A stretch of 64,000 bases of DNA from Candidatus Gastranaerophilales bacterium (GCA_944323925.1 CALUUI010000008.1:21740-85739), one strand, 5' to 3'; positions 44,348 to 52,902 are shown, numbered from the stretch's first letter. Program-made: numbers and translations. The notes: a model not told the origin generated them from the letters alone.

Positions 44348-44659
44348 ATGAAAATTGCAATTTCTTGTGATGAAGATGAAAAAGTTATAGAAAACTTGTC
44401 TGATGCAGAATTATATCGAGTGTATGATATAGAAGACGGAAGTGTTAAAGGCTCTGAATTAATTAGAACTATTAATGCCGGTCATAATATTATAGCTCCG
44501 TTTTTGGCAGACAAATCTGTCGAAGCACTTATTTGCGGAAATGTTGATAAGCATGCTAAAAGAATTTATGCCCGACACGGACTTATTCTTTATAGTGAAA
44601 AAAGTGGACTATTAAAGGATATTATTGAAGATTTCCTATCCGGAAATTTTGAATACTAA
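44348..44659 (+). CDS. NifX/NifB-type dinitrogenase cofactor-binding domain protein
   Basis: A 103-residue single-domain protein: MKIAISCDEDEKVIE starts the conserved strand, followed by AELYRVYDIEDG, IAPFLADKSVEALICG and ADKHAKRIYARHG-like segment. Stand-alone members of this family are common outside nitrogen-fixers and probably bind Fe-S or metal cofactors. No nif genes are present. Its ATG directly follows the nuclease stop. Confidence 0.85.
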   Translation: MKIAISCDEDEKVIENLSDAELYRVYDIEDGSVKGSELIRTINAGHNIIAPFLADKSVEALICGNVDKHAKRIYARHGLILYSEKSGLLKDIIEDFLSGNFEY

Positions 44660-44765
44660 TTAGCTTTAGATTAAATTTTGTAAAGATTTTATATTTTTTT
44701 ATGTAATCTTATAGCAATTTTTTATAAAAATAAAACTTTTTATAATATATCGCTATAGGGGTTTT

Positions 44766-45770
44766 ATGTCTTCTGAAATATATAATAATAGTTATACTAA
44801 ATCTATATATAATCTTCGGCTTAATTCGGTAAATTTTTACTCAAACAGGGGTAAAATATGGTACCGTAACAATGTTGATACATTTTCTCGTGAGCCGATT
44901 GACAATGTTCCGACCTCTACTAAGGCCAAAATTTTTTCTAATGAGCTTATCAGATTGGTAGAGAAACAGCAAGTGACACCGCAGAAAATTCAACAATCTG
45001 TTACTAAGTATTTGCCGAATGTTGATGTAAAAATTATTTCTATGGATGAATACACCGAGTTTGGTCTTAATAACAAAAAAACAGTTGCAGCCGCCACCAG
45101 ACCTAAATATAATGCAAAAGGTGAGTTACAGAAGTTAGAAATTTATATACCTAACATAGATTATAATGATAAAAATTCTCAATTAGAGTTTATTGAAAAA
45201 TTAACCCACGAAATAACACATGCAATTCAATTTGTAGAAGATAAAGAAATTCAAGAACATCATAAAAATACACCTGAAGGGAATTTTTACAACTATTTTC
45301 AACAAAATATTTCTAACATGTTAATTGATGTTTTAGTACAAAAAACACTTGTAAATATTGCTCGAGATAAAAATATCGAAATGCATACAATAGATGATTA
45401 CAACAAATTTATAGAATCTGAAAATCCAAACGTTGATGAAGATGAAATAATGCGACTAGCAGGTTATAAGAATAAAGACGATTACAATAACTATATAAAA
45501 GTCGGATACAATGTATTTATTGAAGAATTAATGAATAACACACAAGTAGTGAAAGATCCGTTTGCACTAGGCATTATAAATAAGTGTGGCGGTGTGGAAG
45601 AATTCAAAGAAAAAATCAAAGAAATGGTTGCAAATACTCTGCAAACAGAACAAGAAGCATACCAAGCAGGAAATAATGCAAGAAAAACCGCAAGAAATTT
45701 CCAAGGCGAAAATTACAATGATGTAATACCAATGGTAATAGGCTTGGCAGCAGATGCACTTAATTCTTAA
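44766..45770 (+). CDS. Predicted HExxH zinc metallopeptidase of unknown family
   Basis: The 334-residue protein has H148-E149-I-T-H152 in FIEKLTHEITHAIQFVED, a zincin active site, inside helix context. A possible third ligand is a Glu in QTEQEAYQAGNNARK near 300, which has the ExxAY spacing of gluzincins. The N-terminus carries a disordered, Asn-rich segment with VNFYSNRG. No signal peptide is obvious. GGGG precedes the ATG. I would call it a probable intracellular or secreted protease; the family is unknown. It converges with yqeG, overlapping by 11 bases. Confidence 0.75.
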   Translation: MSSEIYNNSYTKSIYNLRLNSVNFYSNRGKIWYRNNVDTFSREPIDNVPTSTKAKIFSNELIRLVEKQQVTPQKIQQSVTKYLPNVDVKIISMDEYTEFGLNNKKTVAAATRPKYNAKGELQKLEIYIPNIDYNDKNSQLEFIEKLTHEITHAIQFVEDKEIQEHHKNTPEGNFYNYFQQNISNMLIDVLVQKTLVNIARDKNIEMHTIDDYNKFIESENPNVDEDEIMRLAGYKNKDDYNNYIKVGYNVFIEELMNNTQVVKDPFALGIINKCGGVEEFKEKIKEMVANTLQTEQEAYQAGNNARKTARNFQGENYNDVIPMVIGLAADALNS

Positions 45771-46239
45771 TGGTTAATCTCTCAAGCCATCTGACAAACC
45801 TTGTCGGACGATTTTCGTGTTCGGCATTTATTGAATCAACCAATATAGTCATACATCCTGCTCTTTTACCCGCAAGTATATCTGTTAAAGGCCTGTCTCC
45901 TACCATTACGGCCTCTGATGGGTGGATATTTGCATTTCTTAAATATTCTAATATTATATCCGGATTTGGTTTTCTCGCCGCTCCTATTACGTCAAAAGTC
46001 GATATACCGCGAACCTTATCAACGTACTCTCTATTAAAATTATTTGAAATCACTGCTATTATAAACTCTCTCTCTATTAAATCCAATAATTCTCTGGTTT
46101 TTGGAGTATATTCGGCTGACTTTGATTTCATAATTGTACTATCTAAATCAAAAAGAATTGCTTTTATTCCCTTTGATTTTAATTCTTCAAAATCAATTTC
46201 ATAAATATTTTTAAGATTATAATCAGGTGCTAAAAACAT
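45760..46239 (-). CDS. YqeG family HAD-IIIA phosphatase
   Basis: The 159-residue protein has HAD motif I LFDLDSTIM, motif II AVISNNFN, Lys in RKPNPDI and motif IV MVGDRPLTDILAG. The YqeG family is a short group of HAD phosphatases that is often found with ribosome-assembly genes, and dephosphorylates small metabolites. The C-terminus ENRPTRFVRWLERL is standard. It ends 11 bases inside the convergent metallopeptidase gene, and the U32 gene lies just upstream on the same strand. Confidence 0.92.
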   Translation of the reverse strand: MFLAPDYNLKNIYEIDFEELKSKGIKAILFDLDSTIMKSKSAEYTPKTRELLDLIEREFIIAVISNNFNREYVDKVRGISTFDVIGAARKPNPDIILEYLRNANIHPSEAVMVGDRPLTDILAGKRAGCMTILVDSINAEHENRPTRFVRWLERLTIKN

Positions 46240-46251
46240 GTTACCCCTTAA

Positions 46252-47496
46252 TTACCCTTCTGCACGTTTAATACCTACTGTTCTGATTAGTCCGTAATTC
46301 CAATTTTCAGGAACTTTAGTAAATTTGATTAATAACTCCTGATTTGTATTAGCAAATTCAAGATTTTCATTCTTAATCGGATCAATTATATCTACCGCTT
46401 GAGTTATTAACTGCTCATTAGGAGTAATAATTTCAATGTCAGTATTTTTGAAAAATTTATTTTTTACAAGAACTCTGTAATATCCGTTTTCTTCATTATG
46501 AAATTCCCCAAGGAAATCAGCGCCAGCAAGCCCTTTTGATATATCATAACTATATCCGTCTGCGGGATAACCGTCTTGAAGATAAAATCCTGTTGTATAT
46601 CCTCTGTTTCCGACTTTTAACAGTTCTTCATAATATTTATCAAGGTTTGCATTCGGATTTTCAAATACTTCATCAAGCGCCGCACGGTAGGCCTTAGCAA
46701 CTGCTGATACATAATACAAGCTCTTTGTTCTGCCCTCTATTTTGAAAGAGTCCACTCCGGCATCAATTAAAGCGCCTAAGTGCCTTATTAAATTAAGATC
46801 TTTTGTAGAAAGAATATGTGTTCCTTTTTCACTCTCCTCAATCTCGTAATATTCACCAGGGCGAGTTTCTTCTACGAGTTTATAACTCCATCTGCATGCC
46901 TGTGCACAGTTGCCATGGTTTGCTTTCCTTTCACCGTTTGTCATGTAGTCACTTAACAAGCAGCGACCTGAGAATGAAACACATTGAGCACCATGAACAA
47001 AGACTTCAAGCTCTATATCAGGAACTTTTTCTCTTATTTCTTTTACATCCTTAATTGGTAATTCTCTTGCAAGTATTGCCCTTGAAGCTCCCAAATCTCG
47101 CCAGAATTTTACCGCTTCATAATTTAAGGTATTAGTTTGTGTACTTATATGCAGGGCAGTTTTTGGCATATATTTTTGAACCAACCTTATCACACCCATA
47201 TCAGAAGCAATTACTGCATCAGGATTTGAGTCAGAAATAACATCCATACACTTTTCTAAATTTTTTATATCATTATTAAAAGCAAAAATATTTAACGTTA
47301 AATGCGCCTTTGCGCCAAGTGAATGAGCTTTTTCTATTGCAGACTTAAGATTATCAAGAGTAATCAGTTCGCCTTTTCTCATTGCTCTCAGGCTAAAATC
47401 AACTACTCCAAGATAAACGGCATCCGCGCCGTATTTGATTGCATATTCTAACTTTTCCAAATTCCCCGCAGGGAGTAATAATTCAGGTTTTTTCAT
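46252..47496 (-). CDS. U32 family protein, tRNA hydroxylation-type
   Basis: The 414-residue protein has the U32 pattern: PELLLPAGNLEKLEYAIKYGADAVYLG at the start, QTNTLNYEAVKFW, REL.. and the Cys set CVSFSGRCLLSDY and GNCAQACRWSY, which bind an Fe-S cluster, then LSTKDLNLI and GVDSFKIEGRTK. Family members TrhP and RlhA hydroxylate tRNA U34 or 23S rRNA; old names say collagenase-like peptidase. I favour the tRNA-hydroxylation role. Full length is normal. Confidence 0.92.
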   Translation of the reverse strand: MKKPELLLPAGNLEKLEYAIKYGADAVYLGVVDFSLRAMRKGELITLDNLKSAIEKAHSLGAKAHLTLNIFAFNNDIKNLEKCMDVISDSNPDAVIASDMGVIRLVQKYMPKTALHISTQTNTLNYEAVKFWRDLGASRAILARELPIKDVKEIREKVPDIELEVFVHGAQCVSFSGRCLLSDYMTNGERKANHGNCAQACRWSYKLVEETRPGEYYEIEESEKGTHILSTKDLNLIRHLGALIDAGVDSFKIEGRTKSLYYVSAVAKAYRAALDEVFENPNANLDKYYEELLKVGNRGYTTGFYLQDGYPADGYSYDISKGLAGADFLGEFHNEENGYYRVLVKNKFFKNTDIEIITPNEQLITQAVDIIDPIKNENLEFANTNQELLIKFTKVPENWNYGLIRTVGIKRAEG

Positions 47497-47621
47497 AGTT
47501 TCATTTTAACATAAATAATTTTTCTATTTAAAACTAATGTTAATAACTGTAAACATTTGCACATATAAAAGCAATTTAGATGGTTCAGTTGTTTTATATA
47601 GGTAAGAAAAAGGAGTTTAGT

Positions 47622-47924
47622 GTGATAAGACCGATTAGTTATTCAAATAATCAAGTATTTAAGGCAGCAAGTACACAACCCAAGCCTGCCGAAATAAAAC
47701 CTTATTCACAGGAAACACAACCGATTCAAAGAACGAATAAGGGGAGAAAGCATATAAGCTATTGGCGTTCGTTAGGAATCTCAGCATTGTTTGGGTCATC
47801 AGCAATGGGCTTTGCTACACTTTTCTGCAAGGGTTGGAAAGCTCCAATTACTTTTGGAACAGCAATAGCAGGCTTGATGATGTTGTTTGATTTGCCTGAC
47901 TCTTTGTACATTGGTCGAAAATAA
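47622..47924 (+). CDS. Small hypothetical membrane protein with GTG start
   Basis: About 100 residues. I choose GTG at 47622 since AAGGAG lies 6 bases before it, while the earlier ATG at 47580 has no site. The protein begins VIRPISYSNNQVFKAAS, is Pro/Thr-rich for 45 residues, then has hydrophobic segments at about 58-75 and 80-95. It is not recognised. The NNQVFKAA patch recalls short N-terminal motifs in other unknown proteins of this window. Confidence 0.65.
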   Translation: MIRPISYSNNQVFKAASTQPKPAEIKPYSQETQPIQRTNKGRKHISYWRSLGISALFGSSAMGFATLFCKGWKAPITFGTAIAGLMMLFDLPDSLYIGRK

Positions 47925-47964
47925 AACTTGTTGAAAATTTTAAGTTTTTGAATATCATAAACTT

Positions 47965-48549
47965 ATGGCTTATGAAGAACTGGAAGTAATAAAAGAGAAA
48001 TGTGCAAGCTGCGAAAAATGCGGGCTTTGTAAGACTCGCACGAATACGGTGTTTTCAGGCGGTGTACCTAATGATAAGTTAATGCTGATAGGTGAAGCTC
48101 CAGGATTTTATGAAGATAAGCAAGGTGAGCCTTTTGTTGGAAAAGCAGGACAACTACTTGATAAAATTCTTGGCTGTGTCGGTTTATCACGAAAAGAGCA
48201 TATTTATATTTGTAATACTATAAAATGCCGTCCGCCCGAAAACAGAGATCCGCTGCCCGACGAAAAAGCAGCTTGCAGAGAATATTTAGATAAGCAGATA
48301 GAAATTCTAAAACCAAGAATTATCCTGCTTTGCGGTAGAGTTGCCGTTAATTCGTTTATCGATACTAACCAAGGAATTACAAAATTAAGAGGTAAATGGT
48401 TTGAAGGTCCGCATTTTTCTAAAATGATGCCTATTTTTCACCCGTCTTATTTATTAAGAAACGACAGCAGAGAAAAAGGAAGCCCCAAATGGCTTATGTG
48501 GCAGGATATTAAAGAAGTTAAAAAAGTTTATGACCAACTCTGTAAATAA
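47965..48549 (+). CDS. Type-4 uracil-DNA glycosylase family protein (copy 2)
   Basis: A 194-residue paralogue of the gene at 39136. CASCEKCGLCKTRTN and IKCRPPENRDPLPDEKAAC supply cluster cysteines; LIGEAPGFYEDKQGEPFVG and FHPSYLLRND are the catalytic loops. Compared with copy 1, the GEAPG loop has FYEDKQ where copy 1 has ENEDLT, so substrate preference might differ. It is a lone plus-strand gene. Confidence 0.92.
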   Translation: MAYEELEVIKEKCASCEKCGLCKTRTNTVFSGGVPNDKLMLIGEAPGFYEDKQGEPFVGKAGQLLDKILGCVGLSRKEHIYICNTIKCRPPENRDPLPDEKAACREYLDKQIEILKPRIILLCGRVAVNSFIDTNQGITKLRGKWFEGPHFSKMMPIFHPSYLLRNDSREKGSPKWLMWQDIKEVKKVYDQLCK

Positions 48550-48551
48550 TT

Positions 48552-49046
48552 CTAAGCAGAATACTCCATTATATAGTCATCCATAATAAAACCGTTACCT
48601 ATATCAGTTTCTGCACTGGATACATTTTTAAATCCGTATTTCAAATATGCTTTTATTGTATTAGAGTTATACTTGTTGACCGTTAAAACTATTTTTGTAT
48701 AATTATTTTCTTGCGCTATTGATTTAATTTTCTCAAACGCTTTTGAGCCAAAACCTTTGTGTCTAAACTCTTTTTTTAGATACAGTTTAGACAAGAACAG
48801 GTAATCATCCTTAAAAGAAATACCAAAGTATCCTGAAATTTCATTATCAATAATAATAAAGTAATACTTGTAGTTTTCGTGTTCAATCTGATTAAGCATA
48901 GCATTTTTTGATTGGAATTTGTCTACCATATAATCAATTTGCTCATCAGATAGGATTATAGGGAAAAACTCGTGCCAAATTTCTGATGCTAAATCGGCTA
49001 ATTTATCAAGCCCATTTTTATCTGCTTCTTTAAAACTCAAATTCAT
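48552..49046 (-). CDS. GNAT family N-acetyltransferase
   Basis: The 164-residue protein has the acetyl-CoA pyrophosphate loop in LYLKKEFRHKGFGSKAFEKI near 95 and the C-terminal VNKYNSNTIKAYLKYGFKNV motif with Tyr. Substrate is not readable. An alternative TTG start 6 bases upstream is less likely than the ATG at 49046; no strong Shine-Dalgarno is present. Confidence 0.88.
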   Translation of the reverse strand: MNLSFKEADKNGLDKLADLASEIWHEFFPIILSDEQIDYMVDKFQSKNAMLNQIEHENYKYYFIIIDNEISGYFGISFKDDYLFLSKLYLKKEFRHKGFGSKAFEKIKSIAQENNYTKIVLTVNKYNSNTIKAYLKYGFKNVSSAETDIGNGFIMDDYIMEYSA

Positions 49047-49600
49047 ACCCAAATATTATCACAAAATAAGAGTAAATAAAAAAGAAGGGTAAAAAAGAAT
49101 AGAAGGCGAAGAAGGCGTTATGTCTTGTTATATGTTTCCACCCCGACTTGGAGAGGGGGCAGGGTGTAGAGGGGGTAAATGTGGGGGTAAATGTAGGAGC
49201 AGAACAACAGTTACAATCACTTAGCGAAACGGTAACAAGCCGTGTACTGTTTGAGCGAAGCGAGTTTACACGGCTCGGGGTTGAGCTTATTGATTGTTTT
49301 TGACTTGCGTGTTTTTCTTTCTTATTCAAGGTTCTTTCTTTTTGCATCGCAACAAAAAGAAAGAACCTTGATGCGGGGTTCAAGGGGGCGCACAGCCCCC
49401 TGTATAATTTTTTATTAATAATTACCCTTACGGGATAATTCCTATCCTAGCCTTCCCCAAACAGGGGAAGTGGTAAAGAATTATAAAATCCGAGCTGAGT
49501 AAGGAATAATATTTATTACATATTCCCTCCCCAACTCGGGGAGGGCTAGAGTGGGGAGCAGAGTTTTGATGCGGTAAATCCAAGATTTACCACATCCTAC
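49047..49600. repeat. Palindrome-rich intergenic island
   Basis: No credible gene lies in these 554 bases. They contain a series of inverted repeats and are richer in G and C than the flanks: AGCCGTGTA/TACACGGCT at 49238 and 49267; a 17-base perfect stem at 49328-49344 and 49353-49369; AGGGGGC/GCCCCCT at 49383-49401; CTTCCCC/GGGGAAG at 49452-49470; CCCTCCCC/GGGGAGGG at 49525-49545; and a 13-base near-perfect stem at 49568-49596. A GGGGGTAAATGT unit is repeated in tandem near 49173. Mobile or REP-like repeat origin is likely. Confidence 0.8.
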
Positions 49601-49828
49601 TTACTCATCTATAGCTCTTTCGAGTTTTAGACTAAAATTACTTATTTGATTTGACAATGCGCAAGCATTTCTTGTCAGCACTCCAGATAATGTCGCTATA
49701 CTTGCTGCACTTATATTTCCATCACCATTTATAATTATTGCCTCTAATATTTTTGCTAAATGCTTAACATTTGATGACTCTATCACCATCTTTTGTATGA
49801 CAGCTAATAAATACTCTTTTTCATTCAT
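49601..49828 (-). CDS. Small hypothetical protein
   Basis: A 75-residue helical protein (MNEKEYLLAVIQKMVIESSN...). GGAG lies about 10 bases before the ATG. It is divergent from the helix-turn-helix gene at 49889, with AT-rich sequence between them. No family is recognised; size and pairing with a DNA-binding protein suggest a regulated small gene beside the repeat island. Confidence 0.6.
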   Translation of the reverse strand: MNEKEYLLAVIQKMVIESSNVKHLAKILEAIIINGDGNISAASIATLSGVLTRNACALSNQISNFSLKLERAIDE

Positions 49829-49874
49829 TATAATAATTCTCCTTTTATTAAATTATGTTAATTATTTAATTCCT

Positions 49875-49880
49875 TATAAT
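49875..49880 (+). promoter_or_regulatory. TATAAT box for the small DNA-binding protein gene
   Basis: TATAAT lies eight bases before the ATG at 49889, which puts the predicted start site on or next to the start codon. The -35 region is poor. Confidence 0.5.
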
Positions 49881-49888
49881 ACATTTTA

Positions 49889-50176
49889 ATGACATATATG
49901 GCATTTATTATACAAATTAATGACTTATTTGGCAACTATGTGCCAGAAATTTATAATGATTATATGAAAAATCAAGTTAGGCAACAAATAAAAATACTAT
50001 TACTGCAAGAAGATTTAAAACTCAAAGAATTAGCAGAAAAATTATCTGAGGAGTTTAATAAAAAATATACCCCCAATTCTTTATCGCACAAAATAAGCAG
50101 AGGAAGTATTACCTTCAACGAGATGTCAGATATTGCAGAAATTTTGGGTTATAAAATAACCATAGAAAAGAAATAA
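49889..50176 (+). CDS. Small helix-turn-helix-like protein
   Basis: The 95-residue protein has a helical core LLQEDLKLKELAEKLSEEFN followed by NSLSHKISRGSITFNEMSDIAEILGYKI, the pattern of DUF6471/XRE-like DNA-binding domains. It may be a repressor of itself and of the divergent small gene. No Shine-Dalgarno is seen. The start may be at 49889 or the in-frame ATG at 49898. Confidence 0.65.
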   Translation: MTYMAFIIQINDLFGNYVPEIYNDYMKNQVRQQIKILLLQEDLKLKELAEKLSEEFNKKYTPNSLSHKISRGSITFNEMSDIAEILGYKITIEKK

Positions 50177-50317
50177 ACACCAACAAAAATCCACTTAACA
50201 ACTGTAACAAACGATGAACTATAACAACTATAATTTATAGCCTCGCCCTTAACCATCTCAAATAAAAAAATCTTTCTTTAACTAATTAAAAATATATAAA
50301 GATACAAAATAATAGTG

Positions 50318-50331
50318 CTATACTAGTATAG
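50318..50331. promoter_or_regulatory. Perfect 14-bp palindrome CTATACTAGTATAG before the DegT gene
   Basis: The palindrome contains a TATACT -10-like hexamer and lies 31 bases before the start codon; a repressor bound here would block the promoter. Confidence 0.45.
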
Positions 50332-50361
50332 TAAGAGTATAAAAAAGATGAAGGAGGGTAT

Positions 50362-51480
50362 ATGATACCAATATTAGATTCAAAAAGACAGTACAAACAA
50401 ATCGGTGATAAGATAGAAAAAGCTGTTTGTGAAGTATTACGTTCAGGTTCTTATATCTTAGGGCCAAACTGCAAAGCATTTGAAAAAAGCATCGCAGAAT
50501 ACATCGGAGTTAAACACGCTGTAGGTCTTAACTCAGGAACAGACGCTCTACATATTGCATTAAGAGCATTAGACATAGGTCCCGGAGATGAAGTTATTAC
50601 AACCGCATTTACTTTTGTTGCTACAACAGAAGCTATTGGTATCGTAGGTGCTACACCTGTTTTTGCAGATATTGACCCTGATACCTTCAATATCGACCCT
50701 AAAAAAATCGAAAATGCTATTACTCCAAAAACAAAAGCAATCATTCCGGTTCACTTATACGGTCAACCTTGCGATATGGATGCAATAATGGATATAGCAA
50801 AACGTTATGACTTATTCGTTATTGAAGACTGCTGCCAAGCAATCGGTGCAGAATACAAAGGTCAAAAAGTCGGTACTTTCGGGGATATTGGCTGCTACAG
50901 CTTCTATCCTACAAAGAACTTAGGCGGTATGGGCGACGGCGGTTTGTTAATTACAAACTCTGACAACCTAAAAGACAGAGCAATTGCTCTTAGAAACCAC
51001 GGCGGTGCTATTCGTTATCACCACGACGAAATTGGTGTTAACTCTCGTTTAGATGAAATTCAAGCTGCTATCTTGAATGTTAAACTTCCATATATTGATG
51101 AATGGAATAAAAAACGTCGTGAAAATGCTTACAGATACAATAAATTATTTGAAAACTGCGAAGACGTTGTGATTCCATCTGAGTTGCCAAATACATATTG
51201 TGTTTATCACCAATACACAGTAAAAATCCCTAACCGTGATGAAGTTCATAAAATGCTTCAAGAGTCAGGAATTGGTGCAATGCTTTATTATCCTATCCCA
51301 CTACACCTTCAAAAAGTTCATGATGGTATGGGTTGGAAAAAAGGTGATTTACCACATACAGAAAAGGACACTGAAATGGTTATTTCTCTTCCTATGTTCC
51401 CTGAACTTACTGAAGAAGAACAAAAAACTGTTGCCGATACATTGATTAAATGTATTAACAATTCAAAAGTGCTTGCCTAG
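50362..51480 (+). CDS. DegT/DnrJ/EryC1/StrS family PLP aminotransferase
   Basis: A 372-residue sugar-nucleotide aminotransferase. GSYILGPNCKAFEKSIAEYIGVKHAVG, GLNSGTDALHIAL, then VIEDCCQAIGAEYKG and the PLP-lysine motif CYSFYPTKNLGGMGDGG near 185 are clear. Members make amino sugars for surface glycans from 4-keto sugars. The DCCQA variant of DAAQA is conservative. It is monocistronic, with GGAGG site at 50352; no glycan gene cluster lies around it. Confidence 0.95.
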   Translation: MIPILDSKRQYKQIGDKIEKAVCEVLRSGSYILGPNCKAFEKSIAEYIGVKHAVGLNSGTDALHIALRALDIGPGDEVITTAFTFVATTEAIGIVGATPVFADIDPDTFNIDPKKIENAITPKTKAIIPVHLYGQPCDMDAIMDIAKRYDLFVIEDCCQAIGAEYKGQKVGTFGDIGCYSFYPTKNLGGMGDGGLLITNSDNLKDRAIALRNHGGAIRYHHDEIGVNSRLDEIQAAILNVKLPYIDEWNKKRRENAYRYNKLFENCEDVVIPSELPNTYCVYHQYTVKIPNRDEVHKMLQESGIGAMLYYPIPLHLQKVHDGMGWKKGDLPHTEKDTEMVISLPMFPELTEEEQKTVADTLIKCINNSKVLA

Positions 51481-51534
51481 ATGTAACTTTTTAGTGTATC
51501 ATTAAAGAAAAAGGTATAACTAAAAAGGAGCTTT

Positions 51535-52407
51535 ATGGATAATATTATTATTTATACAGATATGCCGCTTGTAAGCTACGAATCTGTATTGGCAGATATT
51601 GACGAAGTAAGTGTTAGAGTAGTTAAGGGTGCAGAGTTTAAGGACTTTGCAACCCTTAACCCTTCTTTAATAATTATTGATGAAGTTAATGGTTTTAAAG
51701 ATGTTCTTATGACTAACAAACTACCTTGTCCTATCTTGTTTGTCGGAAATATCTTTACTGATATTACAGTAAGAGCAGAGGGTTATGACTTTATTTCTAA
51801 ACCGGTTAATAATACAGAGTTGCTAATAAGAGTCAAAGCCTTACTTAAGATTAAGCAATATAAAGATAAAATCGAACGTGTAAGCACAACAGATGAATTA
51901 ACAGGACTACACAATAGAAAGTATCTTCAAGAACGTTTGGAATCCGAAATTTCTCGTGCAAGAAGATATAATACTCGTCTATCTTGTTTATTGTTTGATA
52001 TAGACTTCTTTAAGGTCGTAAATGATATGTACGGTTATGAATGGGGCGATATTCTTCTAAGAAACCTTGCAAGCAAATTAAAATCAATGATTAGGAAAGA
52101 AGATATTTTAACTCGTTACGGTGATGAAGAATTTTTATTAATCTTACCTAACACCTCTGAAGAAAATGCATTTTTATTTGCAGAACGTTTCAGACGAGAT
52201 ATAGAAAAGATGGAATTTATTCCGGCTGGAGAAGAAGAACGCCATCAAGTAACAATTTCCGGCGGTATTTCTACTTATCCTTGTATGGAAAATGTTGATG
52301 AGGATGCTAATACTGTTATCAGATATGCAGAGCACGCTTTGTACAATGCAAAAAAACGTGGAAAAAATAAAATTGTTCAATTCTCTCAAATGAACTTAGA
52401 ATATTAA
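51535..52407 (+). CDS. GGDEF-domain protein with altered motif and receiver-like N-terminus
   Basis: The 290-residue protein begins with a receiver-like domain (1-105) that has Asp in LIIIDEV and Lys in FISKPVN but lacks the usual acidic pair. The second half is a GGDEF domain: TDELTGLHNRKYLQERL, FDIDFFKVVNDMYGY, then R194-Y-G-D-E-E-F, so the signature reads GDEEF rather than GGDEF/GGEEF. Activity as a diguanylate cyclase is therefore uncertain. The C-terminus has AEHALYNAKKRGKNK. AAGGAG precedes the ATG. A strong terminator follows. Confidence 0.88.
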   Translation: MDNIIIYTDMPLVSYESVLADIDEVSVRVVKGAEFKDFATLNPSLIIIDEVNGFKDVLMTNKLPCPILFVGNIFTDITVRAEGYDFISKPVNNTELLIRVKALLKIKQYKDKIERVSTTDELTGLHNRKYLQERLESEISRARRYNTRLSCLLFDIDFFKVVNDMYGYEWGDILLRNLASKLKSMIRKEDILTRYGDEEFLLILPNTSEENAFLFAERFRRDIEKMEFIPAGEEERHQVTISGGISTYPCMENVDEDANTVIRYAEHALYNAKKRGKNKIVQFSQMNLEY

Positions 52408-52420
52408 TAATTCAAATTAT

Positions 52421-52454
52421 CAAAACGCCCTCTCAAACTAGAGAGGGCGTTTTG
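52421..52454 (+). terminator. Intrinsic terminator after the GGDEF gene
   Basis: Arms CAAAACGCCCTCTC and GAGAGGGCGTTTTG around a 6-base loop with a T-run. Confidence 0.95.
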
Positions 52455-52468
52455 TTCGTGTCAGCGGT

Positions 52469-52780
52469 CTAAATATAGTTCTTTATAGCGGGGATTTTTA
52501 TACAATTGTTTAAGTATTCTATTGTACTTATTTTCTCGTTATAAAGATATTTGATAAAGTTTAAGTATGATACATCAAAAGAGCTGAGGAGCAAATTGAT
52601 TTCGAATCCGTCAGAACAAAATGGTTCATAATCGTATATAACATAACTGTTATATTTGCTTTTCCATTCTTTCTTTTCTATTCGACAGTTGTTTTCCTCA
52701 GCAATATTTTCAAGCCAGTCAACTATTTCTCTATCAATGTTTTTAAACTCTAAATATTTGCTTTGTAATTTATCCATCAT
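52469..52780 (-). CDS. Hypothetical protein
   Basis: A 103-residue soluble protein, MMDKLQSKYLEFKNI.... AGGAGAAAA precedes the first ATG. It has a charged helical N-terminus and a FCSDGFEINLLLSSFDVSYLNFIKYLYN segment. No family is recognised. It converges on the GGDEF gene terminator. Confidence 0.6.
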   Translation of the reverse strand: MMDKLQSKYLEFKNIDREIVDWLENIAEENNCRIEKKEWKSKYNSYVIYDYEPFCSDGFEINLLLSSFDVSYLNFIKYLYNEKISTIEYLNNCIKIPAIKNYI

Positions 52781-52902
52781 TTTTCTCCTACAGAAATTGT
52801 AAGTTGATATATGAACTGATAAATCGCCATTTAGTCTAATTTATTAAGATAAAATTGATTAATTCGGGTATGCTATAAAAAGATTAGTTTAATTCGTGTT
52901 TT

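Noticed and set aside
49030..49383. 117-residue minus-strand frame through the palindrome island
   Set aside because: It reads through hairpin arms, is low-complexity, and overlaps the GNAT start. Its opening, rich in F and QKER, is typical of translated intergenic repeat DNA.
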